Below are positions 18,386-28,664 of a DNA stretch of 64,000 nucleotides, in pieces. Below the pieces are notes generated by a model. That model was not told the origin of the DNA. It ran no database searches and saw nothing but the letters and a program-made list of their open reading frames with translations. Where the stretch lies: NCBI GenBank assembly GCA_025964575.1, contig JAOPYO010000035.1:1-64000 (forward strand), given 5' to 3'. Positions within the stretch are counted from its first letter, which is position 1. Each line of letters opens with the position of its first letter. Both the position numbers and the translations under genes were made by a program. This DNA comes from Actinomycetes bacterium (GTDB lineage Bacteria > Actinomycetota > Actinomycetes > Streptosporangiales > Streptosporangiaceae).

Positions 18386-19630
18386 GTGACTTTCGTGAAC
18401 GTCGCGCTGGGTATCTCGGACCGCCTCATCGTCCGCACCGTACCCGTCGCCGAGCCCGCTGACCTGCTGACACGACTTCCCCATCCCTCCGCACTCGCCT
18501 GGGTGCGGAGGGGCGAGGGCATCGTCGGCTGGGGCGAAGCCGCACGGGTGATCATCCCCGGCGGCGAGGACCGCTTCGGCTGGGCCGATGCCTGGGTACG
18601 CGAGCTGTTCGGCACCGCACAGGTCGACGACCCCTTGCAAGTGCCGGGCTCGGGCCCGGTCGCGTTCGGCAGCTTCAGCTTCGATCCCAAGTCCAGCGAC
18701 TCGGTGCTCATCGTCCCCCGGTCGATCCTCGGCCTCCGCAACGGCCAGGCGTGGTACACCACGATCGGGGGCGGCGCCGATCCGCTCACCCTGCTCCGAC
18801 CACCTGTGGAGCCGACCCGGCTGCACTGGAGCGACGGCACCTTGACGGCCCCCGGCTGGGAGCGAGCCGTCGCCGCCGCCGTGGAGCGGATCCGCGAGGG
18901 CCGCCTCGGCAAGGTCGTCCTCGCCCGCGATCTGCGCGCCCTGGCCGCCGAGCCGATCGACGCCCGGGTGCTGCTGCGCAGACTCGCCGAGAGCTACCCC
19001 GACTGCTACACCTTCGCCTGCGCGGGGCTGGTCGGCGCCACCCCCGAACTACTCATCCGCCGCACGGGCGAGCAGATCGACTCGCTCGTCCTCGCCGGGA
19101 CGAGCGCACGCGGCACCAGCGCGGCCGACGACCGAACCCGAGGTGAGCAGCTGCTCACCTCGGCCAAGGACCGCGAGGAACACGGCTACGCCGCCGAGAT
19201 GGTCCGGGACGCCCTCGCCCCGCTGTGCGCCGAACTCACCGTGCCCGCGGAGCCAGAACTGCTCACCCTGCCCAACGTCATGCACCTGGCCTCTCCGGTG
19301 CACGGGCGGCTCGACCAGGAACGTTCCGTCCTCGACGTCGTCGCCGCCCTGCACCCCACGCCCGCCGTCTGCGGCACCCCGACCGATGTGGCCATGGATC
19401 TGATCCGTGAGCTCGAGGTCATGGACCGCGGCCGCTATGCGGGCCCCGTCGGCTGGATCGACGGACGCGGCGACGGCGAATGGGGCATCGCGCTGCGCTG
19501 TGCCGAGATCGACGGCCCGCGTGCCCGCCTCTTCGCCGGTTGCGGCATCGTCGGCGACTCCGACCCTGAGGCCGAGCTGGCCGAGGCGCAGAACAAGTTC
19601 CGCGTCATGCAATACGCCCTGGAAGGCTGA
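18386..19630 (+). CDS. menF: Isochorismate synthase
   Basis: Chorismate-binding signature: EQIDSLVLAGTSARGTSAADD, HLASPVHGRL, LHPTPAVCGTP, GRYAGPVGWID. Confidence 0.9.
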   Translation: MTFVNVALGISDRLIVRTVPVAEPADLLTRLPHPSALAWVRRGEGIVGWGEAARVIIPGGEDRFGWADAWVRELFGTAQVDDPLQVPGSGPVAFGSFSFDPKSSDSVLIVPRSILGLRNGQAWYTTIGGGADPLTLLRPPVEPTRLHWSDGTLTAPGWERAVAAAVERIREGRLGKVVLARDLRALAAEPIDARVLLRRLAESYPDCYTFACAGLVGATPELLIRRTGEQIDSLVLAGTSARGTSAADDRTRGEQLLTSAKDREEHGYAAEMVRDALAPLCAELTVPAEPELLTLPNVMHLASPVHGRLDQERSVLDVVAALHPTPAVCGTPTDVAMDLIRELEVMDRGRYAGPVGWIDGRGDGEWGIALRCAEIDGPRARLFAGCGIVGDSDPEAELAEAQNKFRVMQYALEG

Positions 19631-19698
19631 TCTGGCCGATCGACCGCCGTGATCTGGCATTTTGTTCACCCCTCGCACGGGCCTGCGACACTTGAGGC

Positions 19699-20673
19699 AT
19701 GCGTGCGAGCCGGTTGCTGTCCCTTCTCCTGCTGCTGCAGACCCGCGGGCGGATGACCGCCCAGCAGCTCGCCAACGAGCTCGAGGTCTCGGTGCGCACC
19801 ATCTACCGGGACGTGGAATCACTCGGCTCGGCGGGCGTGCCCGTCTACGCAGACCGCGGTCCGGACGGCGGATACCAGCTGCTCGACGGCTACCGCACCC
19901 GGCTGACCGGGCTCACCACCGACGAGGCCGACTCCCTCTTCCTCACCGGCATGCCCGGCCCGGCCGCCGCCCTCGGTCTCGGCGCGGAGCTGGCCGCCAC
20001 CGAGCTCAAGCTCCTGGCCGCACTCCCTCCCGAACTCCGCTCCCGCGCCGGTCGGATCCGCGAACGCTTCCATCTGGACGCGCCCACCTGGTTCCGCGAA
20101 CCCGAGCAGGTCCCCCATCTCACCGCCGTCGCCGACGCGGTCTGGAACCAGCGCCGCATCGAAGTCCGGTACCACCGCTGGTCGCAGCCCCAGCGGGTGA
20201 CGCGGATCCTGGATCCCCTCGGCCTGGTCATCAAGGCCGGCCACTGGTACCACATCGCACGGTCACAGGAGGCCATCCGCACCTACCGGGTCGTGCGGAT
20301 CCTGGAGGTGAAATCACTCACCGACCAGTTCGTACGGCCCGCAGGGTTCGATCTGGCGGCCTTCTGGACGGACTGGGCGGAGCATTTCGAAGCCGACATG
20401 TACCGGGACGAGGCAGTCGTGCGGCTCTCCCCCGAGGGACTGCGCCGGACCGACTACCTCCTGCCCGTGGCCATGGCACGGGCCGCCCACGACACCGCCG
20501 GGCCGGCCGACGAGGACGGCTGGGTGCAGGCCACCATCCCCATTGAGTCGATCAGGCACGGCCACGGGGATTTTCTCAAGCTCGGCGCCGACGTCGAGAT
20601 CGTGAAGCCGCTCGAGCTGCGCGAGGCCATCGCCCAGACCGCACGCGACCTGACCAAGATCTACGACGGCTGA
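19699..20673 (+). CDS. YafY-type HTH-WYL transcriptional regulator
   Basis: QTRGRMTAQQLANELEVSVRTIYRDVESLGSAGVPVYADRGPDGGYQL; WYL region RIEVRYHRWSQPQRVTRILDPLGLVIKAGHWYHIA. Confidence 0.92.
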   Translation: MRASRLLSLLLLLQTRGRMTAQQLANELEVSVRTIYRDVESLGSAGVPVYADRGPDGGYQLLDGYRTRLTGLTTDEADSLFLTGMPGPAAALGLGAELAATELKLLAALPPELRSRAGRIRERFHLDAPTWFREPEQVPHLTAVADAVWNQRRIEVRYHRWSQPQRVTRILDPLGLVIKAGHWYHIARSQEAIRTYRVVRILEVKSLTDQFVRPAGFDLAAFWTDWAEHFEADMYRDEAVVRLSPEGLRRTDYLLPVAMARAAHDTAGPADEDGWVQATIPIESIRHGHGDFLKLGADVEIVKPLELREAIAQTARDLTKIYDG

Positions 20674-20787
20674 CGCCCCGGCGTTCATGCCAGGAAGTTC
20701 ACCGGCAGGTGACACTTCGGGGAACTCCGGCACCAGACACGCCGCTCGCGAGTGAACCTCGCAAACCGTCCAGATAGGCTCGCGGTA

Positions 20788-21597
20788 ATGGACACGCAGA
20801 CACGATGGATCGAACTGGACGGCGCGGTCAATGTTCGCGACCTCGGCGGACTGGCCACGACAGACGGGGGAACGACGCGCTTCGGGCGGGTGCTGCGTTC
20901 GGACAACCTGCAGGATCTGACGCCTGAGGACGTACGACGGCTGATCGATGATCTCGCACTCCGCGACGTCATCGATCTGCGCAGCGGACCAGAGGTGAGC
21001 CTGGAGGGCCCAGGCCCCCTGACCCGTGCGCCAGGGGTGAGCATTCACCATCTCTCACTCTTCGCCGAGGGCGGCGAGTACACCGATGTCGAGGCCGACA
21101 TCCCGCCGGAGGAGGTCGACGTCGACAAAGTCCTGCCATGGCAGGACCGGCCGGGCGAAGGCCCCGAGGCCGATCGCTCGGTCGGCCACTACCTCGGGTA
21201 CCTCCATGAACGGCCCGACTCCATCGTCAACGCCCTGCGGGTCATGGCCACGAGCGAGGGCTCGGCCCTGGTGCACTGCGCGGCAGGCAAGGACCGTACC
21301 GGCGTGGTCTGCGCACTCGCTCTCGAAACTGTCGGTGTGATCCGCGAGGAGGTCGTCGCGGACTACGCCCGTACAGGCGAGCGGCTCGAGGGAATTCTGC
21401 GGCGGCTACGCGGAAGCGAGACCTACGCGGCCGACCTCGATTCCCGGCCGGCCGACAGCCACCTGCCACACGCGTACATCATGGACAAGTTCCTCGCCTC
21501 CCTGGACGAGAGCCATGGCGGAACCCTCGGCTGGCTCACCTCACACGGCTGGACCGACGCCGATACCCGTGCCTTGCGGGCCCGTCTCGTCGATTGA
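20788..21597 (+). CDS. Tyrosine-protein phosphatase (DSP-like)
   Basis: NVRDLGGLATTDGG...RSDNL...VHCAAGKDRTG signature. Confidence 0.92.
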   Translation: MDTQTRWIELDGAVNVRDLGGLATTDGGTTRFGRVLRSDNLQDLTPEDVRRLIDDLALRDVIDLRSGPEVSLEGPGPLTRAPGVSIHHLSLFAEGGEYTDVEADIPPEEVDVDKVLPWQDRPGEGPEADRSVGHYLGYLHERPDSIVNALRVMATSEGSALVHCAAGKDRTGVVCALALETVGVIREEVVADYARTGERLEGILRRLRGSETYAADLDSRPADSHLPHAYIMDKFLASLDESHGGTLGWLTSHGWTDADTRALRARLVD

Positions 21598-21621
21598 ATT
21601 CAGGCACGGGGTGTAATGGCT

Positions 21622-21654
21622 GCTGGGCCGGACTCCACCACGCTCCGACCCAGC
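21622..21654 (+). terminator. Hairpin downstream of the tyrosine phosphatase gene
   Basis: gctgggccgga-ctccaccacgc-tccgacccagc, 10/11 bp. Confidence 0.5.
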
Positions 21655-21655
21655 G

Positions 21656-21685
21656 CCTTTACATTGTAATTTGAAAGTTGAACTT
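21656..21685 (+). promoter_or_regulatory. Dispersed operator-like motif, copy 2 (CTTTACATTGTAATTTGAAAGTTGAACTTC)
   Basis: Shares CTTTACATTGTAA with 14316; located between convergent genes. Confidence 0.4.
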
Positions 21686-21745
21686 CTCCGAGCATGACGT
21701 CAGGGCTGAGTGGTCGGCGGCAGGCGGCCCGGGCGGCATCCGGCT

Positions 21746-22477
21746 TTAGCCCGGGGGCCGCCGGCCGCCCGTAGGCGCTCCGCCGCCCTCCCTGCCCCAG
21801 GTCATCTGCGCACCGACGTGACCGGTCCGGATGACCCAGATCAGTGACAGGACCGCGAGCACCACCACGACGACGGTCAGCGCGATGCCGACCGGCCTGC
21901 TGGTCAGCACTCCACCCCGACCACCGGTGTGGATGCCATAACGGTCGACGATGACCAGCACGATCAGCGCCAAGGCGAACAGGATGACCAGCAGCCGGAG
22001 CATTGCGCCGAGATCCGCGTGCTGAGCCAGTTGCCTTCCCTCACCGCCGTTCCCGCCGGGGCGGGCGGCCGCCGCTCCCGTCCCCTGCTGCTGGGGCACG
22101 CCGGCGGGCCCTCCGGTCCGGGAACTCCGCTGCGCACGGAGCGCCTCCCCCGCGCCGGCGGCGAGGATCGTGCCCACCATGGTCACGACGGCCGACACGA
22201 CCGCCGCCAATCCGTACCGCAGCCGCCACGAAGGCCGCACCGCGAGCACGACGACGGCCACGGCCAGCAGCGGCACCAGCACGACCGGCACATGCACCAG
22301 CAGCGGGTGCGCCGGCAGCCCGAACGCCTTGGACGGCTCCAACGGCAGCAATATCGCGGCGAGCAGTACCGCCACCGGGAGCAGCAGCACGGCGGGGTCC
22401 AGCAGGAAGGAGCGCCGCAGGGGCGCCGGGCCCGGCGCGGCGGCATCGACGGTCGCCGGAGCGGTGATGTCACTCAT
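21746..22477 (-). CDS. DUF2231-like membrane protein
   Basis: Four TM segments; GLPAHPLLVHVPVVLVPLLAV. Confidence 0.65.
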   Translation of the reverse strand: MSDITAPATVDAAAPGPAPLRRSFLLDPAVLLLPVAVLLAAILLPLEPSKAFGLPAHPLLVHVPVVLVPLLAVAVVVLAVRPSWRLRYGLAAVVSAVVTMVGTILAAGAGEALRAQRSSRTGGPAGVPQQQGTGAAAARPGGNGGEGRQLAQHADLGAMLRLLVILFALALIVLVIVDRYGIHTGGRGGVLTSRPVGIALTVVVVVLAVLSLIWVIRTGHVGAQMTWGREGGGAPTGGRRPPG

Positions 22478-22551
22478 GAGCCGCGAACCTACGGCCGGTG
22501 CCCTAAGAAAACCTCTAAGGAAGATGAGAGTTCGCTGAGAGCCCGGCCGGC

Positions 22552-24240
22552 CTACTCGGCGAGGACCGTCCGCACCGCATTGTGCGCCGCCTGCCGCATC
22601 CGCCCGTGCAGCGCCGCGTTGGCCTCCCGGTCGGTGCGGGCCTCGATGATCCGCAAGCCCTCCCCCGCCACCGCCTTCGACAGGTTCGACGCCGACTCCA
22701 GCCGGGTGTACGGCAGGCCGTGCGCCGCCGCCAGGTAGGACAGATCAACCCGGTGCGGAGTGCCGAACACCCGCTCGAACGGATCGTCCTTCAGGGACGC
22801 CTGGGGCAGCAGCGAGAAGATCCCACCGCCCTCGTTGTTCACCACCACGATCGCCAGATCGGGCCGATGGTCACGGAGGCCGAGGACCAGCCCGTTCTGG
22901 TCGTGGAGGAACGCCAGGTCGCCCAGCAGGGCGTAGGACCGTCCATTGTGCGCCAGCGCCGCGCCCATCGCCGAGGAGACGAGGCCGTCGATCCCGCTGG
23001 CACCCCGGTTGGCCATGATCCGGATGCCCCGCCGCGGCCGCATCACCTGGTCGAGGTCACGGATCGGCATGCTCGCCGCGGTGAACAGCAGCGAACCGCC
23101 AGGCAGCCCGGCCACCAGGTCGCGGGCCAGCCGCGGCTCGGTCACCTCGTCGGTGGAATCGAGGACCTCGTCGACGGCGGCGCGCGCGGCCAGATCCGCG
23201 GTCCGCCAGGTCCGGAGCCAGGCGCCGTCACCCGAGACCACCGGGATCTCGGCCTCCTGCGCCACCTGGGTGGCCGACCGCACCGGATCCGGCCAGCGGG
23301 TCAGCGTCGGCGACACCACGATGTGCTCCTCCGCGTGACGCAGCAGCGACAGCAGCGGACGCGACAGCCCCGGCTTACCCAGGGTCACCACGACCTCCGG
23401 CCGGGTCCGCTCCACAAACTCCGGCACACCGAGCAGGAAGTGATGCGAGGACAGTGCATGATCGCCGTAACGTGCGTTGCCGTTGGGCTCGGAGAGCACC
23501 GGCCAGCCCGCCATCGACGCCGCGGCCACATAACGCTTGACGTTGGCGGCGCCATCGCCGACCACCAGCACCCCACGCCGGGTCGGCGGGACGTGCAGGA
23601 CCGAGCCGGGCGTCGCGGCCCGGACCTTGGTCCACGCGCCGGTGGCATCGCCGTCGAGAGCCTCGCACCAGGTCTCGTCGCCGTCCGGGATGAGCGGCTC
23701 ACGGAAGGCCACATTGAGGTGAACGGGCCCCGGATCGGGCTCGCGGGAGACGGCCCAGGCCCGGCTGATCATCGACCGCCAGTAGGCGACCATGCCCGGC
23801 CGATCTTCGGGAACCCCGACCTCGCAGGTCCAGCGCACCGCCGAGCCGTACAACTTGACCTGGTCGATCGTCTGGTTGGCGCCGGTGTCGCGCAGTTCGG
23901 GCGGCCGGTCGGCGGTCAGCACGATCAACGGTACGGCGGACTCGTGCGCCTCGATCACGGCGGGATGGAAGTTGGCGGCCGCGGTGCCCGACGTACAGAC
24001 CAGCGCGACGGGACGGGCGGAGCGCTTGGCCAGGCCGAGCGCGAGGAACGAGGCGGAACGTTCGTCGATGCGGACATGCAGCCGCAGGCGTTCGTCCTCG
24101 GCGGCGGCGTGCAGCGCCAGCGCCAGCGGCGCCGACCGGGAGCCGGGGGCGAGCACCGCGTCGGTCATGCCGCAGCGCAGCAGTTCGTCGACGAGAACGG
24201 TCGCGAGGGCGGTCGCCGGGTTCACCGGCCTGCTCCGCAT
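22552..24240 (-). CDS. menD: 2-succinyl-5-enolpyruvyl-6-hydroxy-3-cyclohexene-1-carboxylate synthase
   Basis: ThDP enzyme: VLAPGSRSAPLALALHAA...RIDERSASFLALGLAKRS...GDLAFLHDQNGLV...NNEGGGIFSLLPQ. Confidence 0.95.
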   Translation of the reverse strand: MRSRPVNPATALATVLVDELLRCGMTDAVLAPGSRSAPLALALHAAAEDERLRLHVRIDERSASFLALGLAKRSARPVALVCTSGTAAANFHPAVIEAHESAVPLIVLTADRPPELRDTGANQTIDQVKLYGSAVRWTCEVGVPEDRPGMVAYWRSMISRAWAVSREPDPGPVHLNVAFREPLIPDGDETWCEALDGDATGAWTKVRAATPGSVLHVPPTRRGVLVVGDGAANVKRYVAAASMAGWPVLSEPNGNARYGDHALSSHHFLLGVPEFVERTRPEVVVTLGKPGLSRPLLSLLRHAEEHIVVSPTLTRWPDPVRSATQVAQEAEIPVVSGDGAWLRTWRTADLAARAAVDEVLDSTDEVTEPRLARDLVAGLPGGSLLFTAASMPIRDLDQVMRPRRGIRIMANRGASGIDGLVSSAMGAALAHNGRSYALLGDLAFLHDQNGLVLGLRDHRPDLAIVVVNNEGGGIFSLLPQASLKDDPFERVFGTPHRVDLSYLAAAHGLPYTRLESASNLSKAVAGEGLRIIEARTDREANAALHGRMRQAAHNAVRTVLAE

Positions 24241-24265
24241 CGCGGCCGGGGGGCCGCCTGGGAGT

Positions 24266-25222
24266 TCAACTAATGACTCCGATCACCGGTTGGGCGTCCA
24301 TGATGGCCTGCGCGTCGGCGACCCTGCGCCGCCATTCGTGGCCGTCGATCTCGTACCGGGTGAGCGCCGCCTCATCCACTTCTGGACGTCGTACCGGAAT
24401 CTCACCGGCCTCGGCCAGCAGGGGGTCCCGGACGACATCGCCCTCGAGCAGGGACAGGGTGGCCAGCCCGCAGGCGTAGGGCAGCGCTGGGAGTGCGGCT
24501 GCAAGCGCCAGCCCGGCGGCCAGCCCGATCGAGGTCTCGACCGCACTGGACACCACGACCGGCAGTCCGCAGGCCTCGGCGATCCGCAGCGCGTTGCGCA
24601 CCCCGCCGAGGGGTTGCACCTTGAGGACGGCGATGTCGGCGGCCTCGGCGGCACGGACCTTCATCGGGTCCTCGGCCCGGCGGATCGACTCGTCGGCGGC
24701 GATCGGGACATCCACCCGGCGGCGGACCTCGGCGAGCTCCTCGAGGGTCGCGCAGGGTTGCTCGACGTACTCCAGGTCGAACCGGTCCAGCGTCTTGATC
24801 ATGCGCTCGGCATGGTCGACCTCCCAGGCGCCGTTGGCGTCGATCCGGACCCTGCCGCCCGGCCCGAGGGCGTCGCGTACGGCCTCGACCCGGGTGAGGT
24901 CGTCGGCGTCGGTCTGGCCACGCTCGGCGACCTTCACCTTGGCCGTGCGGCACCCGGACGCCTTCGTGATCGCGTAGGCCTGCTCCGGGCCGATCGCGGG
25001 CACGATCGCGTTCACCGGGATACGGTCCCGCAGCGGCGCCGGCCAGCCGTCGTAGGCCGCCTCCCGGGCCGCCGCCAACCAGCGGGCGCACTCCTTGGGT
25101 GCGTACTCGGCGAACGGGGAGAACTCCCCCCATCCGGCAGGGCCATGGATGAGCATGCCCTCCCGCTGGGTGATGCCGCGGAAGCGCGTACGCATCGGAA
25201 TGGAAAAGACCCGCATCAACAC
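24266..25222 (-). CDS. menC: o-Succinylbenzoate synthase
   Basis: Enolase-superfamily motifs TAKVKVAERG, RIDANGAWEVDHA, PIAADESIRRAEDP; in men cluster. Confidence 0.92.
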   Translation of the reverse strand: MLMRVFSIPMRTRFRGITQREGMLIHGPAGWGEFSPFAEYAPKECARWLAAAREAAYDGWPAPLRDRIPVNAIVPAIGPEQAYAITKASGCRTAKVKVAERGQTDADDLTRVEAVRDALGPGGRVRIDANGAWEVDHAERMIKTLDRFDLEYVEQPCATLEELAEVRRRVDVPIAADESIRRAEDPMKVRAAEAADIAVLKVQPLGGVRNALRIAEACGLPVVVSSAVETSIGLAAGLALAAALPALPYACGLATLSLLEGDVVRDPLLAEAGEIPVRRPEVDEAALTRYEIDGHEWRRRVADAQAIMDAQPVIGVIS

Positions 25223-25248
25223 CCCTGCCGTTGCCGTCCAGCTCTCAC

Positions 25249-26187
25249 TCAGTACCAGGGATAAGGCGACCAGTCCGGGTCGCGCTTCTCCAGGAAGGAG
25301 TCCCGGCCCTCGGCGGCCTCGTCGGTACCGTACGCCAGCCGGGTGGCCTCGCCGGCGAACACCTGCTGGCCGACCAGCCCGTCGTCAATGAGGTTGAAGG
25401 AGAACTTCAGCATCCGCTGGGCGGTCGGGCTCTTAGCGTTGATCTTACGTGCCCACTCCAGGGCCGTCGCCTCGAGTTCGGTGTGCGGCACGACCGCGTT
25501 GACCATGCCCATGCGGTGCGCGTCCTCGGCGCTGTAGGTGTCGCCCAGGAAGAAGATCTCCCGGGCGAACTTCTGGCCGACCTGGCGGGCCAGGTAGGCC
25601 GAGCCGAATCCCCCGTCGAAACTGGCGACGTCCGCGTCGGTCTGCTTGAACCGGGCATGCTCACGGGAGGCCAGGGTCAGGTCGGAGACCACGTGCAGGC
25701 TGTGTCCGCCGCCCGCCGCCCAGCCGGGCACGACGCAGATGACGATCTTGCCCATGAACCGGATCAGGCGCTGCACCTCCAGGATGTGCAGCCGCCCGGC
25801 GCGGGCCGGATCGATGGACTCGTTGGTTTCTCCGCTCGCGTACTTGTAGCCGTCCTTGCCGCGGATCCGCTGGTCCCCGCCCGAACAGAACGCCCAGCCA
25901 CCGTCCTTGGGAGAAGGACCGTTGCCGGTGAGCAGGACACAGCCGACGTCGCCGGTCAGCCGGGCATGGTCGAACGCGCGGTAGAGCTCGTCGACCGTGC
26001 TCGGCCGAAATGCGTTGCGCACCTCCGGCCGGTCGAACGCGATCCGGACCGTCCCCTGGTCCACAGCGCGGTGATAGGTGATGTCCTTGAAATCGAAACC
26101 CTCGACGACCTTCCACGCGTCCGGGTCGAACAGCTCGGAAACCACGTGCGTCATCCCCTCCTCGGCCCTCTCAACCAAAACCATCAC
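25249..26187 (-). CDS. menB: 1,4-Dihydroxy-2-naphthoyl-CoA synthase
   Basis: GWAFCSGGDQRIRG; PGWAAGGGHSLHVVSDLTLAS; SFDGGFGSAYLARQVGQKFAREIFFLG. Confidence 0.95.
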   Translation of the reverse strand: MMVLVERAEEGMTHVVSELFDPDAWKVVEGFDFKDITYHRAVDQGTVRIAFDRPEVRNAFRPSTVDELYRAFDHARLTGDVGCVLLTGNGPSPKDGGWAFCSGGDQRIRGKDGYKYASGETNESIDPARAGRLHILEVQRLIRFMGKIVICVVPGWAAGGGHSLHVVSDLTLASREHARFKQTDADVASFDGGFGSAYLARQVGQKFAREIFFLGDTYSAEDAHRMGMVNAVVPHTELEATALEWARKINAKSPTAQRMLKFSFNLIDDGLVGQQVFAGEATRLAYGTDEAAEGRDSFLEKRDPDWSPYPWY

Positions 26188-26249
26188 TCAGGCTCGGGCC
26201 ATTCAATCGCCGGTGCGTGCTCAGCAGGTAATCGGGGTCGACTAGCCTG

Positions 26250-27434
26250 GTGATCACCATGGTTCGTCGTCTGAGGGCTCTCGTGCTGCCGCCGGGTTCC
26301 CGGCTCCATCATGCACTCTCCGACGCCCTCGACGGCAGCGGCCCGGCGATCTGCCCACTCTCACCGGAACTGCCCGCACCGGCCCTGAAATCTCTGATCG
26401 ACGCACTGGCGCCCCATGAGGTCGAGACCTCCGATGGCGTACGGCGGTATGAGGCGCGCGGCACCGGCGTGCCGATCGCGGGTGTTCCGGTCGCCGAGGA
26501 CACCGCGGTGCTCATCGCCACCTCCGGCTCCACCGGGGCGCCGAAGATCGTGGAGCTGTCGGCGGCGGCGCTCCTCCGCTCGGCCACCGCCACACTGTCC
26601 CGGCTGGAGGCGCGGCCCGGCGAGCGGTGGCTGTGCTGCCTGCCGACCAGTCACATCGCCGGCGTTCAGGTGCTCGTCCGCTCCCTGGTCTCGGATACTC
26701 CACCGATCATCCATTCGCGTTTCTCCGTGTCCGAGGTGGCCTCCAGCGGGGCCTCGCACCTCTCTGTCGTGCCCACCCAGCTCCGCCGGCTGCTGGACGC
26801 CGGAGCCGATCTGGCTGCGTTCCGGACGATCCTGCTGGGCGGTGCGGCCGCGCCGGACGACCTGCTGGCCTCTGTACGGGCCCGGGGCGTACGGGTGTTC
26901 ACGACGTACGGCATGAGCGAGACCTGCGGCGGCTGCGTCTACGACGGGATCCCGCTGGACGGGGTCTCGGTGGCCATCGGCGACGACGGGCGCATCCGGC
27001 TGGCCGGGCCCTCGCTGTTCACCGGCTACCGGCTGCGACCGGACCTGACCTCGTCGGTACGCGACGGGAAGTGGTTCGTCACCCAGGACCTCGGCGCCCT
27101 CGAGGACGGTGTGCTCCGGGTCCGGGGCCGGGCCGACGACGTCATCAACACCGGCGGAGAAAAGGTCGTCGCCGGAGAGGTCGCCTCGGTCCTCTCCCGG
27201 CATCCGGCGGTGAAGGACGTCGTGGTGGTGGGCCGTCCCGACCCCGAGTGGGGGGAGAAGGTGACCGCCGTGGTCGTGCCGAGCGTGGAGGTGCCCTCGC
27301 TGGAGGATCTGCGCGCCTGGGTGCGTTCGTCGATGCCCGGATACGCGGCCCCCCGCGAACTCGAACTGGTCGACGCCATCCCCCTGCTGCTTTCCGGCAA
27401 GCCCGACCTCGAGCGCCTCCGGGTGAAACGCTGA
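26250..27434 (+). CDS. menE: o-Succinylbenzoate-CoA ligase
   Basis: AMP-binding LIATSGSTGAPK; TYGMSETCGGCVYDG; divergent from menB. Confidence 0.92.
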   Translation: MITMVRRLRALVLPPGSRLHHALSDALDGSGPAICPLSPELPAPALKSLIDALAPHEVETSDGVRRYEARGTGVPIAGVPVAEDTAVLIATSGSTGAPKIVELSAAALLRSATATLSRLEARPGERWLCCLPTSHIAGVQVLVRSLVSDTPPIIHSRFSVSEVASSGASHLSVVPTQLRRLLDAGADLAAFRTILLGGAAAPDDLLASVRARGVRVFTTYGMSETCGGCVYDGIPLDGVSVAIGDDGRIRLAGPSLFTGYRLRPDLTSSVRDGKWFVTQDLGALEDGVLRVRGRADDVINTGGEKVVAGEVASVLSRHPAVKDVVVVGRPDPEWGEKVTAVVVPSVEVPSLEDLRAWVRSSMPGYAAPRELELVDAIPLLLSGKPDLERLRVKR

Positions 27435-27451
27435 CCTCCGGGAGTGGCCAT

Positions 27452-28450
27452 ATGGAAGATCAGCAGCAGGAGAGCAGGCTCACCGTCCTGCTCGCGCTCG
27501 TCGCGAACCTCGGCATCGCGATCGCGAAGATCATCGCCGCCGTCGTCACCGGGTCGGCATCGATGGCCGCCGAGGCCGCGCACTCGGTCGCCGACACCTT
27601 CAACGAGCTGCTGTTGCTGGCGGCATTGCGCCGGAGCGGCCGGCCGGCCGACCGGAGGCATCCGCTGGGGCACGGCAAGGAACGCTATTTCTGGTCGCTG
27701 CTCGTCGCCGTCGCCATCTTCGGAATGGGCGCGCTGTTCGCTTTCGTCCAGGGCGTCCAGACCTTCTTCGGGCACTCCGAGCCCGAGAAGAACGCCCTTG
27801 TCGGCTACATCGTCCTCGGGATCGCCTTCGTGCTGGAGTCGATCTCGTGGCGGCAGGCCATACGCCAGACCCGGGCCAATGCGCGCGACGACGAGAAGGC
27901 CTTCTTCGACTACATCCGGACCACCGATGAACCGACCTCCATCAGTGTCCTGCTGGAGGACTCCGCCGCCTTGATCGGCCTCGTCCTCGCGTTCGCCGGC
28001 CTGGGCCTGCACCAGCTCACCGGCCAGGCCATCTGGGACGGGATCGCCTCCATCCTCATCGGCCTCGTCCTGACCGCCGTCGCGCTCCTGCTGGGCCGGA
28101 TCAACATGAACCTGCTCATCGGCAACCAGGCCGACCCCCGCCTGGTCCGCGGCGTCAAGGAACTCCTCGCCGCCGCCCCCGAGATCGAGTGGGTCGTCGA
28201 CATCGTCACCCTGACCGTGGGTGCCGATCAGGTCCTGGTCTGTGCCCGGCTGGACTTCCAGGACGGCCTCACCGCCGCGCAGGTCGAGCAAACGTGCGTA
28301 CGGCTGTCGCAGGCCCTGCGAGCCGCCTGGCAGGAGATCGACGAGGTGTTCATCGAGCCGGTCCCCCGCGACGATCCAGGCCTCCGGGATCGGGTGATCG
28401 CCCGCTATGGCAGGCTCACCCAGCAGCCGGGTTCCGTCCCGCCGGAGTGA
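27452..28450 (+). CDS. Cation diffusion facilitator family transporter
   Basis: MAAEAAHSVADTFNELLLLAALRRSGRPADRRHPLGHGKERYFWSLLVAV. Confidence 0.92.
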   Translation: MEDQQQESRLTVLLALVANLGIAIAKIIAAVVTGSASMAAEAAHSVADTFNELLLLAALRRSGRPADRRHPLGHGKERYFWSLLVAVAIFGMGALFAFVQGVQTFFGHSEPEKNALVGYIVLGIAFVLESISWRQAIRQTRANARDDEKAFFDYIRTTDEPTSISVLLEDSAALIGLVLAFAGLGLHQLTGQAIWDGIASILIGLVLTAVALLLGRINMNLLIGNQADPRLVRGVKELLAAAPEIEWVVDIVTLTVGADQVLVCARLDFQDGLTAAQVEQTCVRLSQALRAAWQEIDEVFIEPVPRDDPGLRDRVIARYGRLTQQPGSVPPE

Positions 28451-28473
28451 AGCGGCAGTGCACCGACCGGCGG

Positions 28474-28489
28474 CCTTTACGTAGTAAGG
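28474..28489 (+). promoter_or_regulatory. Operator-like 16-mer CCTTTACGTAGTAAGG, copy A
   Basis: Identical 16-mer at 48915-48930, directly upstream of a TetR gene. Confidence 0.55.
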
Positions 28490-28664
28490 CATGATCGGCG
28501 AGCACCGGCCGATAGTCTCGGATGGGATGTCCTGGCCCACCGCTTGTCCTTACACATGTGAGAGGTGAGACGGTCGTGAGCTCAGTCAGTGTCCGCCACA
28601 CCGGCAGTGGAGGTCCGCAGATCCTGCTCGAACTCTTCCAGCCGGCCCGCTGAGGTCCCGGCCA

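Noticed and set aside
21694-21774. 26-codon ORF downstream of the 21656 motif as a gene
   Set aside because: Too short, no SD, GC-rich composition; mentioned only as a possible transcript marker.
22582-24273. 563-aa plus-strand ORF opposite menD
   Set aside because: High-GC shadow ORF with His/Arg/Gly-rich composition and no domain signature; menD on the other strand is unambiguous.
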